A DNA stretch of 10,306 bases. Origin: Pseudomonadota bacterium. GTDB lineage: Bacteria; Pseudomonadota; Alphaproteobacteria; Rhizobiales; Methylopilaceae. The stretch lies in the NCBI GenBank assembly GCA_023389135.1, contig JAEWEX010000474.1, positions 1-10,306 on the forward strand. Reading direction: 5' to 3'. The translations under genes were made by a program, and so were the position numbers. The notes under the pieces are model-generated. The model did not search any database. It saw only the letters and a program-made list of their open reading frames with translations, and had not been told where the DNA came from. Below are positions 1 to 6,650 of the stretch, one piece after another (positions within the stretch are counted from its first letter, which is position 1; each line of letters opens with the position of its first letter).

Positions 1-1
1 G

Positions 2-2842
2 GTCCAGGTCCAGAACCGCGTCAATTCCGCCGAGCCGCGGCTGCCGGAGGAGGTGCGCCGCCTCGGCATCCGCGTGAACAAGAGCGCGACCGACTTCCTG
101 ATGGTCGTCAACCTGTTCTCGCCGGGCGGCGAGCTCGACGAGCTCTACATCTCCAACTACGCCTACCTGAACATCCGCGACGTGCTGGCGCGCCTCGACG
201 GCGTCGGCGACATCTTCGTGTTCGGCGCCCGCGACCTGTCGCTCAGGGTGTGGCTCGATCCGCAGAAGCTGGCCTCCTACGGCCTGACCGCCGGCGATGT
301 GGTGGCCGCCCTGCAGGAGCAGAACGTGCAGGTGTCGGGCGGCGCGCTCGGCCTGCCTCCCGTCGCCACCCGCACGGCGTTCCAGATATCAGTCACCACC
401 CAGGGCCGCTTCCAGACCGTGGAGCAGTTCGAGCAGGTGATATTGAAGTCCGGCGAGCGCGGACAGCTGCTGCGCCTGCGCGACGTGGCGCGCGTCGAGC
501 TCGGAGCGCAGTCCTATGCCACCAACAGCTACCTCAACGGCCAGTATTCCGTCGGCATCGGCCTCAACCAGCGCCCCGGCAGCAATGCGCTGGACGCGGC
601 CGAGCTGGTGCAGACCACCATGGAGGCGCTGAAGCGGGACTTCCCGCCGGGGCTGGAATACGCCATCGTCTACAACCCGACGGAATTCGTCTCCGCCTCC
701 ATCGAGGCGGTGACCACCACGATCTTCGAGGCGGTGATCCTCGTCGTCATCGTGATCTTCGTCTTCCTGCAGTCGATCAGGGCGGCGGCGATCCCCATCG
801 CGTCGATCCCGGTGGCGCTGATCGGCACCTTCGCGGTGATGGCGGCGTTCGGCTTTTCCATCAACATGCTGACGCTGTTCGGGCTGATCCTGTCCATCGG
901 CATCGTGGTCGACGACGCCATCGTCGTGGTGGAGAACGTCGAGCGCAACATCGCCGAGGGAAAGACCCCGCGCGAAGCCGCCCACCGCACCATGGACGAG
1001 GTCGGCATCGCGGTGATCGCCATCGCGCTGGTGCTGTCGGCGGTGTTCATCCCGACCGCCTTCGTGCCCGGCATCTCGGGCCGGTTCTACCAGCAGTTCG
1101 CGCTGACCATCGCCACCGCCACCATCATCTCCGCGATCTGCTCGCTGACGCTGTCGCCGGCGCTCGCCGCGCTGCTGCTGAAGCCCCACGATCATTCCCG
1201 GGGCGGGCTGCTGCGCCGCCTCGGCGACCGGTTCAATTCCGGCTTCGACCGCATCGCCCGCGGCTATGCCGGCACCATGGGGCGCCTCGCAGGCCGCAAG
1301 CTGATCATGATGCCGGTCTACCTGGCGCTGGTGGGGCTGACGCTGTGGGTCGGCGGACGGGTGCCCACCGGCTTCATCCCGCAGTCCGACCAGGGCTACG
1401 CCATCGTCGCCGTCCAGCTTCCCGAGGGCGCCTCGCTCCAGCGCACCAACGAAGCGGTTCTCAGGGCGTCGGAGATCCTGCGCGGCGTGCCCGGCGTGGC
1501 CAACGTCGTCGGCATCTCCGGCTTCAACGGCGCGACCTTCTCGGCCGCATCCAATGGCGGCCTGCTGTTCGCGGTGTTCGAGCCGTTCTCCGCGCGGCTG
1601 GATCAGGGCCAGACCGCCGCCTCCATCGTCGGGGCGGCGCAGCAGCGGCTGTTCGCCATCGAGGAGGCGTTCACCATCATGATCGAGCCGCCCGCGGTGC
1701 CGGGCCTGGGCATCGGCGGCGGCTTCAAGATGCAGATCCAGGACCGCGGCGGCGTCGGGCTTGCCGCCCTCCAGGAGGCCACCAACGCGATCTCGGCCGC
1801 CGCCGCCCAGTCGCCGCTGGTGGCGGGCGTGTTCTCGACGTTCAGCACCGGCTCGCCGCAGGTCTATGTGGACATCGACCGCGACAAGGCGCGCCTGCTC
1901 GACGTGCCCATGGGCAACATCTTCCAGGCGCTGCAGATCCTGATCGGCTCGGCCTATGTCAACGACTTCTCGTCCTACGGCCGCGCGTTCCAGGTGAACG
2001 TGCAGGCCGACGGCGACTACCGGCTCGACCAGGACGACCTCCTGCAGATCCGCGTGCGCTCGGGCGCCGGCGCCCTGGTGCCGCTCGGCACCCTGGTGAA
2101 GCTGAACGACACCACCGGCCCGTTCACGGTCAACCGCCACAACCTCTACACCACCATCTCCCTGCAGGGCTCCGCCGCGCCGGGCGTGTCGTCGGGCGCG
2201 GCGCTGATCGCCATGGAGCAGATCGCCGCGGAGGCGCTGCCGCCGGGCGTGGGCTTCGAATGGACCGAGATCGCGCTCCAGGAGCGCCAGCTCGGCAATG
2301 CAGCGCTCTACATCTTCGCGCTGGCGGTGCTGTTCGTGTTCCTGGTGCTGGCGGCGCAGTACGAGAGCCTGGCGCTGCCGCTCGCCATCATCCTCATCGT
2401 GCCGCTGTCGATCCTGGCGGCGCTGGGCGGCGTGATGATCCGCGGCACCGACAACAACATCCTGACCCAGATCGGCTTCATCGTGCTGATCGGTCTCGCC
2501 GCCAAGAACGCGATCCTGATCGTGGAGTTCGCGCGCCAGGGCGAGGAGGAGGGCATGACCCCGCTGCAGGCGGTGGTGGAGGCCTGCCGGCTGCGGCTGC
2601 GCCCGATCCTGATGACCTCGCTCGCCTTCACCATGGGCGTGCTGCCGCTGGCCATCGCCACCGGCGCCGGCGCCGAATTGCGCCAGGCCATCGGCACGGC
2701 CGTGGTGTTCGGGATGATCGGCGTGACCGGGCTCGGCCTGTTCCTGACGCCCGTGTTCTACGTGGCGATCCGGCAACTGGTGCTGCGGCTCGGCCGGTCG
2801 CGGCCGTCAGCGGCCCCGAAGGCGGCCGGCGAGGGGATCTGA
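2..2842 (+). CDS. RND (HAE-1 family) multidrug efflux permease, 5'-truncated by the window
   Basis: Inner-membrane proton/drug antiporter that would work with a periplasmic adaptor and an outer-membrane channel; neither is in view. The frame is open from base 2, and the first residues (VQVQNRV, then a PRLPEEV-like segment) align by memory with about residue 105 of AcrB-type pumps, so roughly 100 N-terminal residues lie upstream. The 946 visible residues cover the rest of the family. TM4 carries the paired aspartates of the proton relay (VVDDAIVVVENVER; Asp codons 911-916), and TM10 carries the matching lysine (GLAAKNAILIVEF; Lys codon 2504-2506). The porter-domain segments before TM2 and after TM7 are present, and the C-terminus (TPVFYVAIRQ) is intact. 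An internal GTG at 53 is an ordinary codon, not the start. The key residues suggest a working pump; the substrate cannot be read from sequence. Confidence 0.95.
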   Translation, partial: VQVQNRVNSAEPRLPEEVRRLGIRVNKSATDFLMVVNLFSPGGELDELYISNYAYLNIRDVLARLDGVGDIFVFGARDLSLRVWLDPQKLASYGLTAGDVVAALQEQNVQVSGGALGLPPVATRTAFQISVTTQGRFQTVEQFEQVILKSGERGQLLRLRDVARVELGAQSYATNSYLNGQYSVGIGLNQRPGSNALDAAELVQTTMEALKRDFPPGLEYAIVYNPTEFVSASIEAVTTTIFEAVILVVIVIFVFLQSIRAAAIPIASIPVALIGTFAVMAAFGFSINMLTLFGLILSIGIVVDDAIVVVENVERNIAEGKTPREAAHRTMDEVGIAVIAIALVLSAVFIPTAFVPGISGRFYQQFALTIATATIISAICSLTLSPALAALLLKPHDHSRGGLLRRLGDRFNSGFDRIARGYAGTMGRLAGRKLIMMPVYLALVGLTLWVGGRVPTGFIPQSDQGYAIVAVQLPEGASLQRTNEAVLRASEILRGVPGVANVVGISGFNGATFSAASNGGLLFAVFEPFSARLDQGQTAASIVGAAQQRLFAIEEAFTIMIEPPAVPGLGIGGGFKMQIQDRGGVGLAALQEATNAISAAAAQSPLVAGVFSTFSTGSPQVYVDIDRDKARLLDVPMGNIFQALQILIGSAYVNDFSSYGRAFQVNVQADGDYRLDQDDLLQIRVRSGAGALVPLGTLVKLNDTTGPFTVNRHNLYTTISLQGSAAPGVSSGAALIAMEQIAAEALPPGVGFEWTEIALQERQLGNAALYIFALAVLFVFLVLAAQYESLALPLAIILIVPLSILAALGGVMIRGTDNNILTQIGFIVLIGLAAKNAILIVEFARQGEEEGMTPLQAVVEACRLRLRPILMTSLAFTMGVLPLAIATGAGAELRQAIGTAVVFGMIGVTGLGLFLTPVFYVAIRQLVLRLGRSRPSAAPKAAGEGI

Positions 2843-2869
2843 ACCCGGCAGGCCGCAGTCGGTCGCAGC

Positions 2870-2893
2870 GGCCGAGCGCCGAAAGCGCCGGCC
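2870..2893. terminator. Short G/C hairpin after the RND gene (possible transcript-end structure)
   Basis: GGCC (2870-2873) and GCGC (2876-2879) pair with GCGC (2885-2888) and GGCC (2890-2893). The loop is CGAAA, and a small internal loop (GA opposite C) separates the two stems. It lies 28 bp beyond the RND stop codon. No T-run follows, so it may only be a 3'-end stabilising structure. Confidence 0.3.
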
Positions 2894-2905
2894 CGGTGCT
2901 GTGCA

Positions 2906-2954
2906 GGTTCTCCCTGTAGCGGGGGCGGCCAGTCAGGCCGCGCCCGGGAGAACC
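2906..2954. terminator. Long inverted repeat between convergent RND and typA genes (candidate bidirectional terminator)
   Basis: A perfect 9-bp outer stem joins GGTTCTCCC (2906-2914) to GGGAGAACC (2946-2954). Inside it, a 10-bp stem with one mismatch joins GGGGGCGGCC (2921-2930) to GGCCGCGCCC (2936-2945) around a 5-base loop (AGTCA). The only asymmetry is a 6-base bulge, TGTAGC (2915-2920). It lies between two convergent genes and ends one base before the typA stop codon, which suits a shared transcript end. Neither side has a T-run, so it is not a textbook intrinsic terminator; Rho assistance or RNA stabilisation is possible. Confidence 0.55.
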
Positions 2955-2955
2955 G

Positions 2956-4785
2956 TCACCCGACGGCGGCTTCCTTGGCCCGGTCCGCGCGCTTGCGCTC
3001 GTGCGGGTCCAGGATCATCTTGCGCAGCCGGATCGACCGGGGCGTAACCTCGACCAGCTCGTCATCGTCGATCCAGGCCAGCGAGCGCTCCAGCGTCATC
3101 TGGATCGGCGGCGTCAGCCGCACCGCCTCGTCCTTGGAGGTGGTGCGGATGTTGGTGAGCTTCTTGCCCTTGAGGACGTTGACCTCGAGGTCGTTGTCGC
3201 GGGTGTGGATGCCCACGATCATGCCCGGGTAAACCTTCCAGCCCGGCTCGATCACCATGGGCCCGCGGTCCTCGAGGTTCCACAGCGCATAGGCCACCGC
3301 CTCGCCCGGCTCGTTGGCGATCAGCACGCCGTTGCGGCGGCCGGGGATCTCGCCCTTGAAGGGCGCGTATTCATGGAACAGGCGGTTCATGATGGCCGTG
3401 CCGCGGGTGTCGGTCATCAGCTCGCCCTGGTAGCCGATCAGGCCGCGGGTCGGCGCGTGGAACACGAGCCTGAGGCGATTGCCGCCGGAGGGCTTCATCT
3501 CCAGCATGTCGGCCTTGCGCTCCGACATCTTCTGCACCACCACGCCCGAGTGCTCCTCGTCGACGTCGATCACGACCTCCTCGACGGGCTCCAGGTACTC
3601 GCCGGTGGCCTCGTCGCGGTGCATGACCACGCGCGGGCGCGACACGCCGAGCTCGAAGCCCTCGCGGCGCATGGTCTCGATCAGGATGGCGAGCTGCAGT
3701 TCGCCGCGGCCGGAGACGAAGAACGAGTCCTTGTCGGAGGACTCCTCGATCTTCAGCGTGACGTTGCCTTCGGCCTCGCGCAGCAGCCGGTCGCGGATGA
3801 CGCGGCTCGTCACCTTGTCGCCCTCGGTGCCGGCCAGCGGGCTGTCATTGACGATGAACGACATGGTCACGGTCGGCGGGTCGATGGGCTGCGCCTGGAT
3901 CGGCGTGTCCACCGACATGTCGCAGAACGTGTCGGCGACCGATCCCTTCACCAACCCTGCGATGGATACGATGTCGCCCGCCTCGCCCTGCTCGATGGGC
4001 TGGCGCTCGATGCCGCGGAAGGCGAGGATCTTGGAGACGCGGCCGGTTTCCACCAGCTTGCCGGTGCGGTCCAGCACCTTGATGGTCTGGTTGGGCTTCA
4101 CCGTGCCGGCCGAGATGCGGCCGGTGATGATGCGGCCGAGGAACGGGTTGGCCTCCAGCAGCGTGCCGAGCATCTTGAACTCGCCGTCCTCGACCTTGGG
4201 GCTCGGCACGTGCTTCAGCACCATGTCGAACAGCGGCGCCAGGCCCTGGTCGCTCGGGCCCTCGGGGCTTCCCGCCATCCAGCCGTCGCGGCCCGAGCCA
4301 TAGAGGATCGGGAAGTCGAGCTGCTCGTCGCTGGCGTCGAGCGCAGCGAACAGGTCGAACACCTCGTTGATGACCTCCTGCGAGCGCGCATCTGGCCGGT
4401 CGACCTTGTTGATGGCGACGATGGGGCGCAGCCCGATGGCCAGCGCCTTGGAGACCACGAACTTGGTCTGCGGCATCGGCCCCTCGGCCGCGTCCACCAG
4501 CACGATGGCGCCGTCCACCATGGACAGGATGCGCTCCACCTCGCCGCCGAAATCGGCGTGGCCCGGCGTGTCGACGATGTTGATGCGGGTGTCCTTCCAG
4601 ACCACCGAGGTCGCCTTGGCCAGGATCGTGATGCCGCGCTCCTTCTCCAGGTCGTTGGAATCCATCACCCGCTCGACCACGCGCTGGTTCTCGCGGAAGG
4701 TGTTGGACTGCTGGAGCAGCTTGTCGACCAGCGTGGTCTTGCCGTGGTCGACATGGGCGATGATGGCGATGTTGCGCAGCTTCAT
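2956..4785 (-). CDS. typA: Ribosome-associated translational GTPase TypA/BipA
   Basis: Cytosolic GTPase of the EF-G/LepA class that binds the ribosome and, in studied bacteria, supports 50S assembly and growth under stress such as cold. The protein has 609 residues, close to the usual ~607. GTPase motifs are in order: P-loop AHVDHGKTTL (10-19), switch I with RGITI (50-54), DTPGH (72-76) and NKVD (126-129). Domain II, the EF-G-like domains (including GRGELQLAILIE) and the TypA-specific C-terminal domain (TRGLIGYQGE, TRGTAIMNR, KGKKLTNIR) follow. The ATG at 4783-4785 is chosen because it begins the family's MKLRNIAIIAHVDHGKT N-terminus; the frame is open further upstream but that stretch is not homologous. 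No strong Shine-Dalgarno precedes the start. It is a single gene, divergent from the flavin-fold gene and convergent with the RND pump. Confidence 0.97.
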   Translation of the reverse strand: MKLRNIAIIAHVDHGKTTLVDKLLQQSNTFRENQRVVERVMDSNDLEKERGITILAKATSVVWKDTRINIVDTPGHADFGGEVERILSMVDGAIVLVDAAEGPMPQTKFVVSKALAIGLRPIVAINKVDRPDARSQEVINEVFDLFAALDASDEQLDFPILYGSGRDGWMAGSPEGPSDQGLAPLFDMVLKHVPSPKVEDGEFKMLGTLLEANPFLGRIITGRISAGTVKPNQTIKVLDRTGKLVETGRVSKILAFRGIERQPIEQGEAGDIVSIAGLVKGSVADTFCDMSVDTPIQAQPIDPPTVTMSFIVNDSPLAGTEGDKVTSRVIRDRLLREAEGNVTLKIEESSDKDSFFVSGRGELQLAILIETMRREGFELGVSRPRVVMHRDEATGEYLEPVEEVVIDVDEEHSGVVVQKMSERKADMLEMKPSGGNRLRLVFHAPTRGLIGYQGELMTDTRGTAIMNRLFHEYAPFKGEIPGRRNGVLIANEPGEAVAYALWNLEDRGPMVIEPGWKVYPGMIVGIHTRDNDLEVNVLKGKKLTNIRTTSKDEAVRLTPPIQMTLERSLAWIDDDELVEVTPRSIRLRKMILDPHERKRADRAKEAAVG

Positions 4786-4886
4786 GGCGGTCAAAAATCC
4801 AAAGGGCCGCCCCCGGGCTGGGAAGCGGCCATCGCTTGTTGCGGTGCGGCATACACGATTTGGGGCGCGCGCGCCAGCCGGGCCCT

Positions 4887-4906
4887 GCGGGGAACCCTGT
4901 CCCCGC
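4887..4906. other. Perfect 7-bp inverted repeat in the typA / flavin-protein intergenic region
   Basis: GCGGGGA (4887-4893) pairs with TCCCCGC (4900-4906) around a 6-base loop (ACCCTG). It lies in the 183-bp region between two divergent start codons, so it could be a leader hairpin or an operator. I found no convincing -35/-10 pair in this region on either strand. In a GC-rich genome a 7-bp stem can occur by chance. Confidence 0.3.
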
Positions 4907-4932
4907 CGGCGGCGTTGGCACGGCACGCATAT

Positions 4933-4946
4933 GGCGCAGAAGCGCC
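4933..4946 (+). other. Leader hairpin just upstream of the flavin-protein ribosome binding site
   Basis: GGCGC (4933-4937), loop AGAA (4938-4941), GCGCC (4942-4946): a compact 5-bp stem ending 8 bases before the Shine-Dalgarno AAGGAG (4955-4960). It could shape access to the ribosome binding site. There is no evidence beyond the pairing itself. Confidence 0.25.
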
Positions 4947-4968
4947 GCATCTGCAAGGAGCCGCTCAC

Positions 4969-5463
4969 ATGACCGCCACCGACACCGCCCGCGACATCGA
5001 GAAGGTCTGGGACATCGTCGAGGATGTCGATTTCTGCATGCTGACGACGATCTCCGGCGGCGAGCTGCGCGCACGCCCCATGAGCTCGCATGCGGACCGC
5101 GCCGCCGGCGCGATCCTGTTCCTGACCGACGTGCGCGGCCACAAGGACGAGGAGATCGCGGCCGATCCCCGCGCCTGCCTCGGCTATGCCGCCACCGGCA
5201 AGAACCTGTATCTCTCGGTCACCGGACATGCCTCCATCGAGAACGACCGCGCCAAGATCCGCGAGTTGTGGGACGCGGGAGCCGACATGTTCTGGCCCAA
5301 GGGCCCCGATGACGAAAACGTCCGCGTGCTGCGCTTCGAGCCATCTCGGGCGGAGTGGTGGGACGGCCCCAACGCGGTGGTGGTCGCTCTCAAGATGGCG
5401 AAGGCGAAGCTCACCGGCGGCACGCCCGACTTCGGCGAGAACCGCAAGGTCACGCTGGGCTAA
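4969..5463 (+). CDS. Pyridoxamine 5'-phosphate oxidase-like protein (general stress protein 26 type)
   Basis: Small cytosolic protein of the FMN-binding split-barrel superfamily. It has 164 residues, typical for stand-alone general-stress-protein-26 homologues. The order matches the group: an N-terminal helix (7-20), a barrel strand with CMLTTISGGELRARPMSS (23-40), FLTDVRGHKDEEI (51-63), YLSVTGHASI (81-90), then the characteristic MFWPKGPDD (107-115) and EPSRAEWWDGP (124-134). These proteins are thought to bind FMN, FAD or F420 and reduce small molecules under stress; this substrate is unknown and it is unlikely to be a true PdxH. The ATG start is set by Shine-Dalgarno AAGGAG (4955-4960), 8 bases upstream. 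It is divergent from typA. The high-GC composition ends almost exactly at its stop codon. Confidence 0.85.
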   Translation: MTATDTARDIEKVWDIVEDVDFCMLTTISGGELRARPMSSHADRAAGAILFLTDVRGHKDEEIAADPRACLGYAATGKNLYLSVTGHASIENDRAKIRELWDAGADMFWPKGPDDENVRVLRFEPSRAEWWDGPNAVVVALKMAKAKLTGGTPDFGENRKVTLG

Positions 5464-5479
5464 CCGTCGAAGCATGGGC

Positions 5480-5508
5480 TTATAGATTCCAGGAACAATA
5501 TCCTATAA
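5480..5508. promoter_or_regulatory. Nested palindromes upstream of the small ORF / SDH_sah pair (candidate operator)
   Basis: TTATAG (5480-5485) and CTATAA (5503-5508) form a perfect 6-bp inverted repeat. Inside it lies a second, odd-length palindrome, TTCC-A-GGAA (5487-5495). The site sits in the first AT-rich bases after the flavin-protein stop and about 65 bp before the small ORF. A TATAAA (5504-5509) overlaps the right arm and could be a -10 element, but I cannot see a good -35 at the proper distance. It could be an operator with promoter or a transcript-end hairpin for the upstream gene. Confidence 0.35.
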
Positions 5509-5572
5509 ATTTACTATTCTTTAACCCTTGGAGTGCGATATGGTACGATTCGATAGGTGGGGGAGAAATGAA

Positions 5573-5803
5573 ATGACGATGGCCGGAGAGAGCCAGTTCG
5601 AGGAGATGGTCTTGCGCCTTGGAGGCCTGCTTAAGCCTGAAGATGGAGCATCGTTAGATTTCCAATTGCCCGGTGCTTTGATTGATGTGCCGAGCCATAC
5701 GACTTATGGGGCATTCTCTGGTTTGGGGGGCGCAGATGCCGAATTGGAAGGACGTGCTAGCGGAAATATCCTCAGAACAAAATCGCGCGAAGCAAGCGAT
5801 TGA
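5573..5803 (+). CDS. Small unrecognised ORF overlapping the SDH_sah peptidase gene
   Basis: A 76-residue acidic ORF (begins MTMAGESQFEEMVLRLGGLL) that I do not recognise. It shows no signal peptide, membrane segment or known motif; residues 1-20 could form an amphipathic helix. The case that it is translated rests on GGGGGAG (5559-5565), 7 bases before this ATG. An alternative ATG at 5540 has GGAG (5530-5533) 6 bases upstream and would give 87 residues. Its last 68 bases overlap the start of the peptidase gene in another frame, so translation of the two may be coupled. It sits in the same AT-rich block and could be the first gene of a two-gene unit. It could equally be a leader ORF or degraded remnant. 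Confidence 0.4.
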   Translation: MTMAGESQFEEMVLRLGGLLKPEDGASLDFQLPGALIDVPSHTTYGAFSGLGGADAELEGRASGNILRTKSREASD

Positions 5804-6644
5804 TTTAGCAAGACGAAGGCACCTGTCAATTTTATCTGAATATTCTGGTAGAAATATAATAGCCTATTATTCTGGTTGGCAGTCAAAGCCGGGAGTTGCC
5901 GGGACAGAAATTCGTGATGAAGATCGAAACGGATTTATGCTTGCTGCCCATGATCTTGATTACAAAAAAGGCCTTGATCTTATAATTCACACTCCCGGAG
6001 GCTCCATTTCCGCAACACAGTCAATTGTTCAGTACTTAAAGGAAAAATTTGGAAGAAATATTAGGGCTATTGTTCCGCATACGGCGATGTCTGCCGGAAC
6101 AATCATTGCATGCTCCTGCAAAGAAATATTAATGGCTCGGCATTCGAGTATTGGTCCAATAGATCCACAAATTAGAGGACTCCCGGCAACAGGCGTGATC
6201 GAGGAGTTTAGGAAGGCTTTCGACGAGATATGCGAGGACCCTAGAAAGGAGGCTGTTTGGCGGCCAATCTTGTCGCAGTATACACCAACCTTCTTAGGTA
6301 TGTGTAAAAACGCAATCGATTGGTCTGAGGCTTTTGCCAGAGAACAGCTCGCCGACAATATGTTTCGAGGCGAGAGGCAAAAAATGCGCAAAATCGATGC
6401 GATCATCAAATTTTTAACAGAGTACAACCATGTAAAGCTTCACGAAAGGCAGATAAACTATCGTGAAGCGAAAAAAATCGGACTAAAAATATCACTTATT
6501 GAAGATGACAATAAGCTACAAGATCTTATTCTAACAGTTCATCACTGTTTTAGCCATACGCTGTCCAATACAGCGGCCTTTAAGGTGATCGAAAACCAAA
6601 ACGGCGCAGCTTTTGTGAAGGCCCAAAGCGGGCTACCTCAGTAA
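5736..6644 (+). CDS. SDH_sah-type serine peptidase (ClpP/S49 fold)
   Basis: Probable cytosolic serine protease of the 'serine dehydrogenase proteinase' group (Pfam SDH_sah), distant from ClpP and the SppA/S49 peptidases; no signal peptide or membrane helix is seen. The 302 residues show YYSGW (44-48), the oxyanion-type loop HTPGGSI (85-91), the likely nucleophile in AMSAGT (Ser119), and SSIGPIDPQ (137-145). A region with His236 before INYREAKKIGL (240-250) resembles the family's conserved His segment. Assignment of Ser119 is by family pattern; the other catalytic residues are less certain. The ATG at 5736 is preferred over 5682 because MPNWKDVLAEI is the family's usual opening and GGGGGG (5725-5730) lies 5 bases before it; the upstream reading is not protein-like. 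Codon use (TTA, ATA, AGA; 23 of 60 bases G/C at 6421-6480) differs sharply from all neighbours, pointing to horizontal gain. The substrate is unknown. Confidence 0.8.
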   Translation: MPNWKDVLAEISSEQNRAKQAIDLARRRHLSILSEYSGRNIIAYYSGWQSKPGVAGTEIRDEDRNGFMLAAHDLDYKKGLDLIIHTPGGSISATQSIVQYLKEKFGRNIRAIVPHTAMSAGTIIACSCKEILMARHSSIGPIDPQIRGLPATGVIEEFRKAFDEICEDPRKEAVWRPILSQYTPTFLGMCKNAIDWSEAFAREQLADNMFRGERQKMRKIDAIIKFLTEYNHVKLHERQINYREAKKIGLKISLIEDDNKLQDLILTVHHCFSHTLSNTAAFKVIENQNGAAFVKAQSGLPQ

Positions 6645-6650
6645 ACGCGG

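Noticed and set aside
389..2776. Long open frame (795 codons) on the minus strand opposite the RND gene, and an 889-codon frame on the plus strand at 250-2919
   Set aside because: Translations are low-complexity (His/Arg/Asp/Gly-rich) with no family resemblance. They are by-products of high GC at codon position 3 of the RND gene.
3001..4968. Long plus-strand frame running antisense to typA and leading into the flavin-protein gene
   Set aside because: Only the part from the ATG at 4969 is protein-like and has a Shine-Dalgarno. The rest mirrors typA.
4786..5475. N-terminal extension of TypA by over 200 residues in the open minus-strand frame
   Set aside because: The added stretch has no homology signal, runs antisense to the flavin-protein gene, and the standard 607-609 residue TypA starts at 4785.
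5568..5576. Two-codon mini-ORF (ATG AAA TGA) overlapping the small ORF start
   Set aside because: It lies only 2 bases from the Shine-Dalgarno and is most simply a chance reading; nothing suggests attenuation.
5682..5735. Earlier ATG for the SDH_sah peptidase
   Set aside because: The added 18 residues (Met/Cys/Trp-rich) do not resemble the family, and they lie within the small ORF in another frame. The ATG at 5736 matches the usual MPNW start.
5457..6635. Shared GGGCTA near both edges of the AT-rich block as a target-site duplication
   Set aside because: Six bases is weak, and both copies lie inside coding sequences and not at the composition boundaries. Likely chance.
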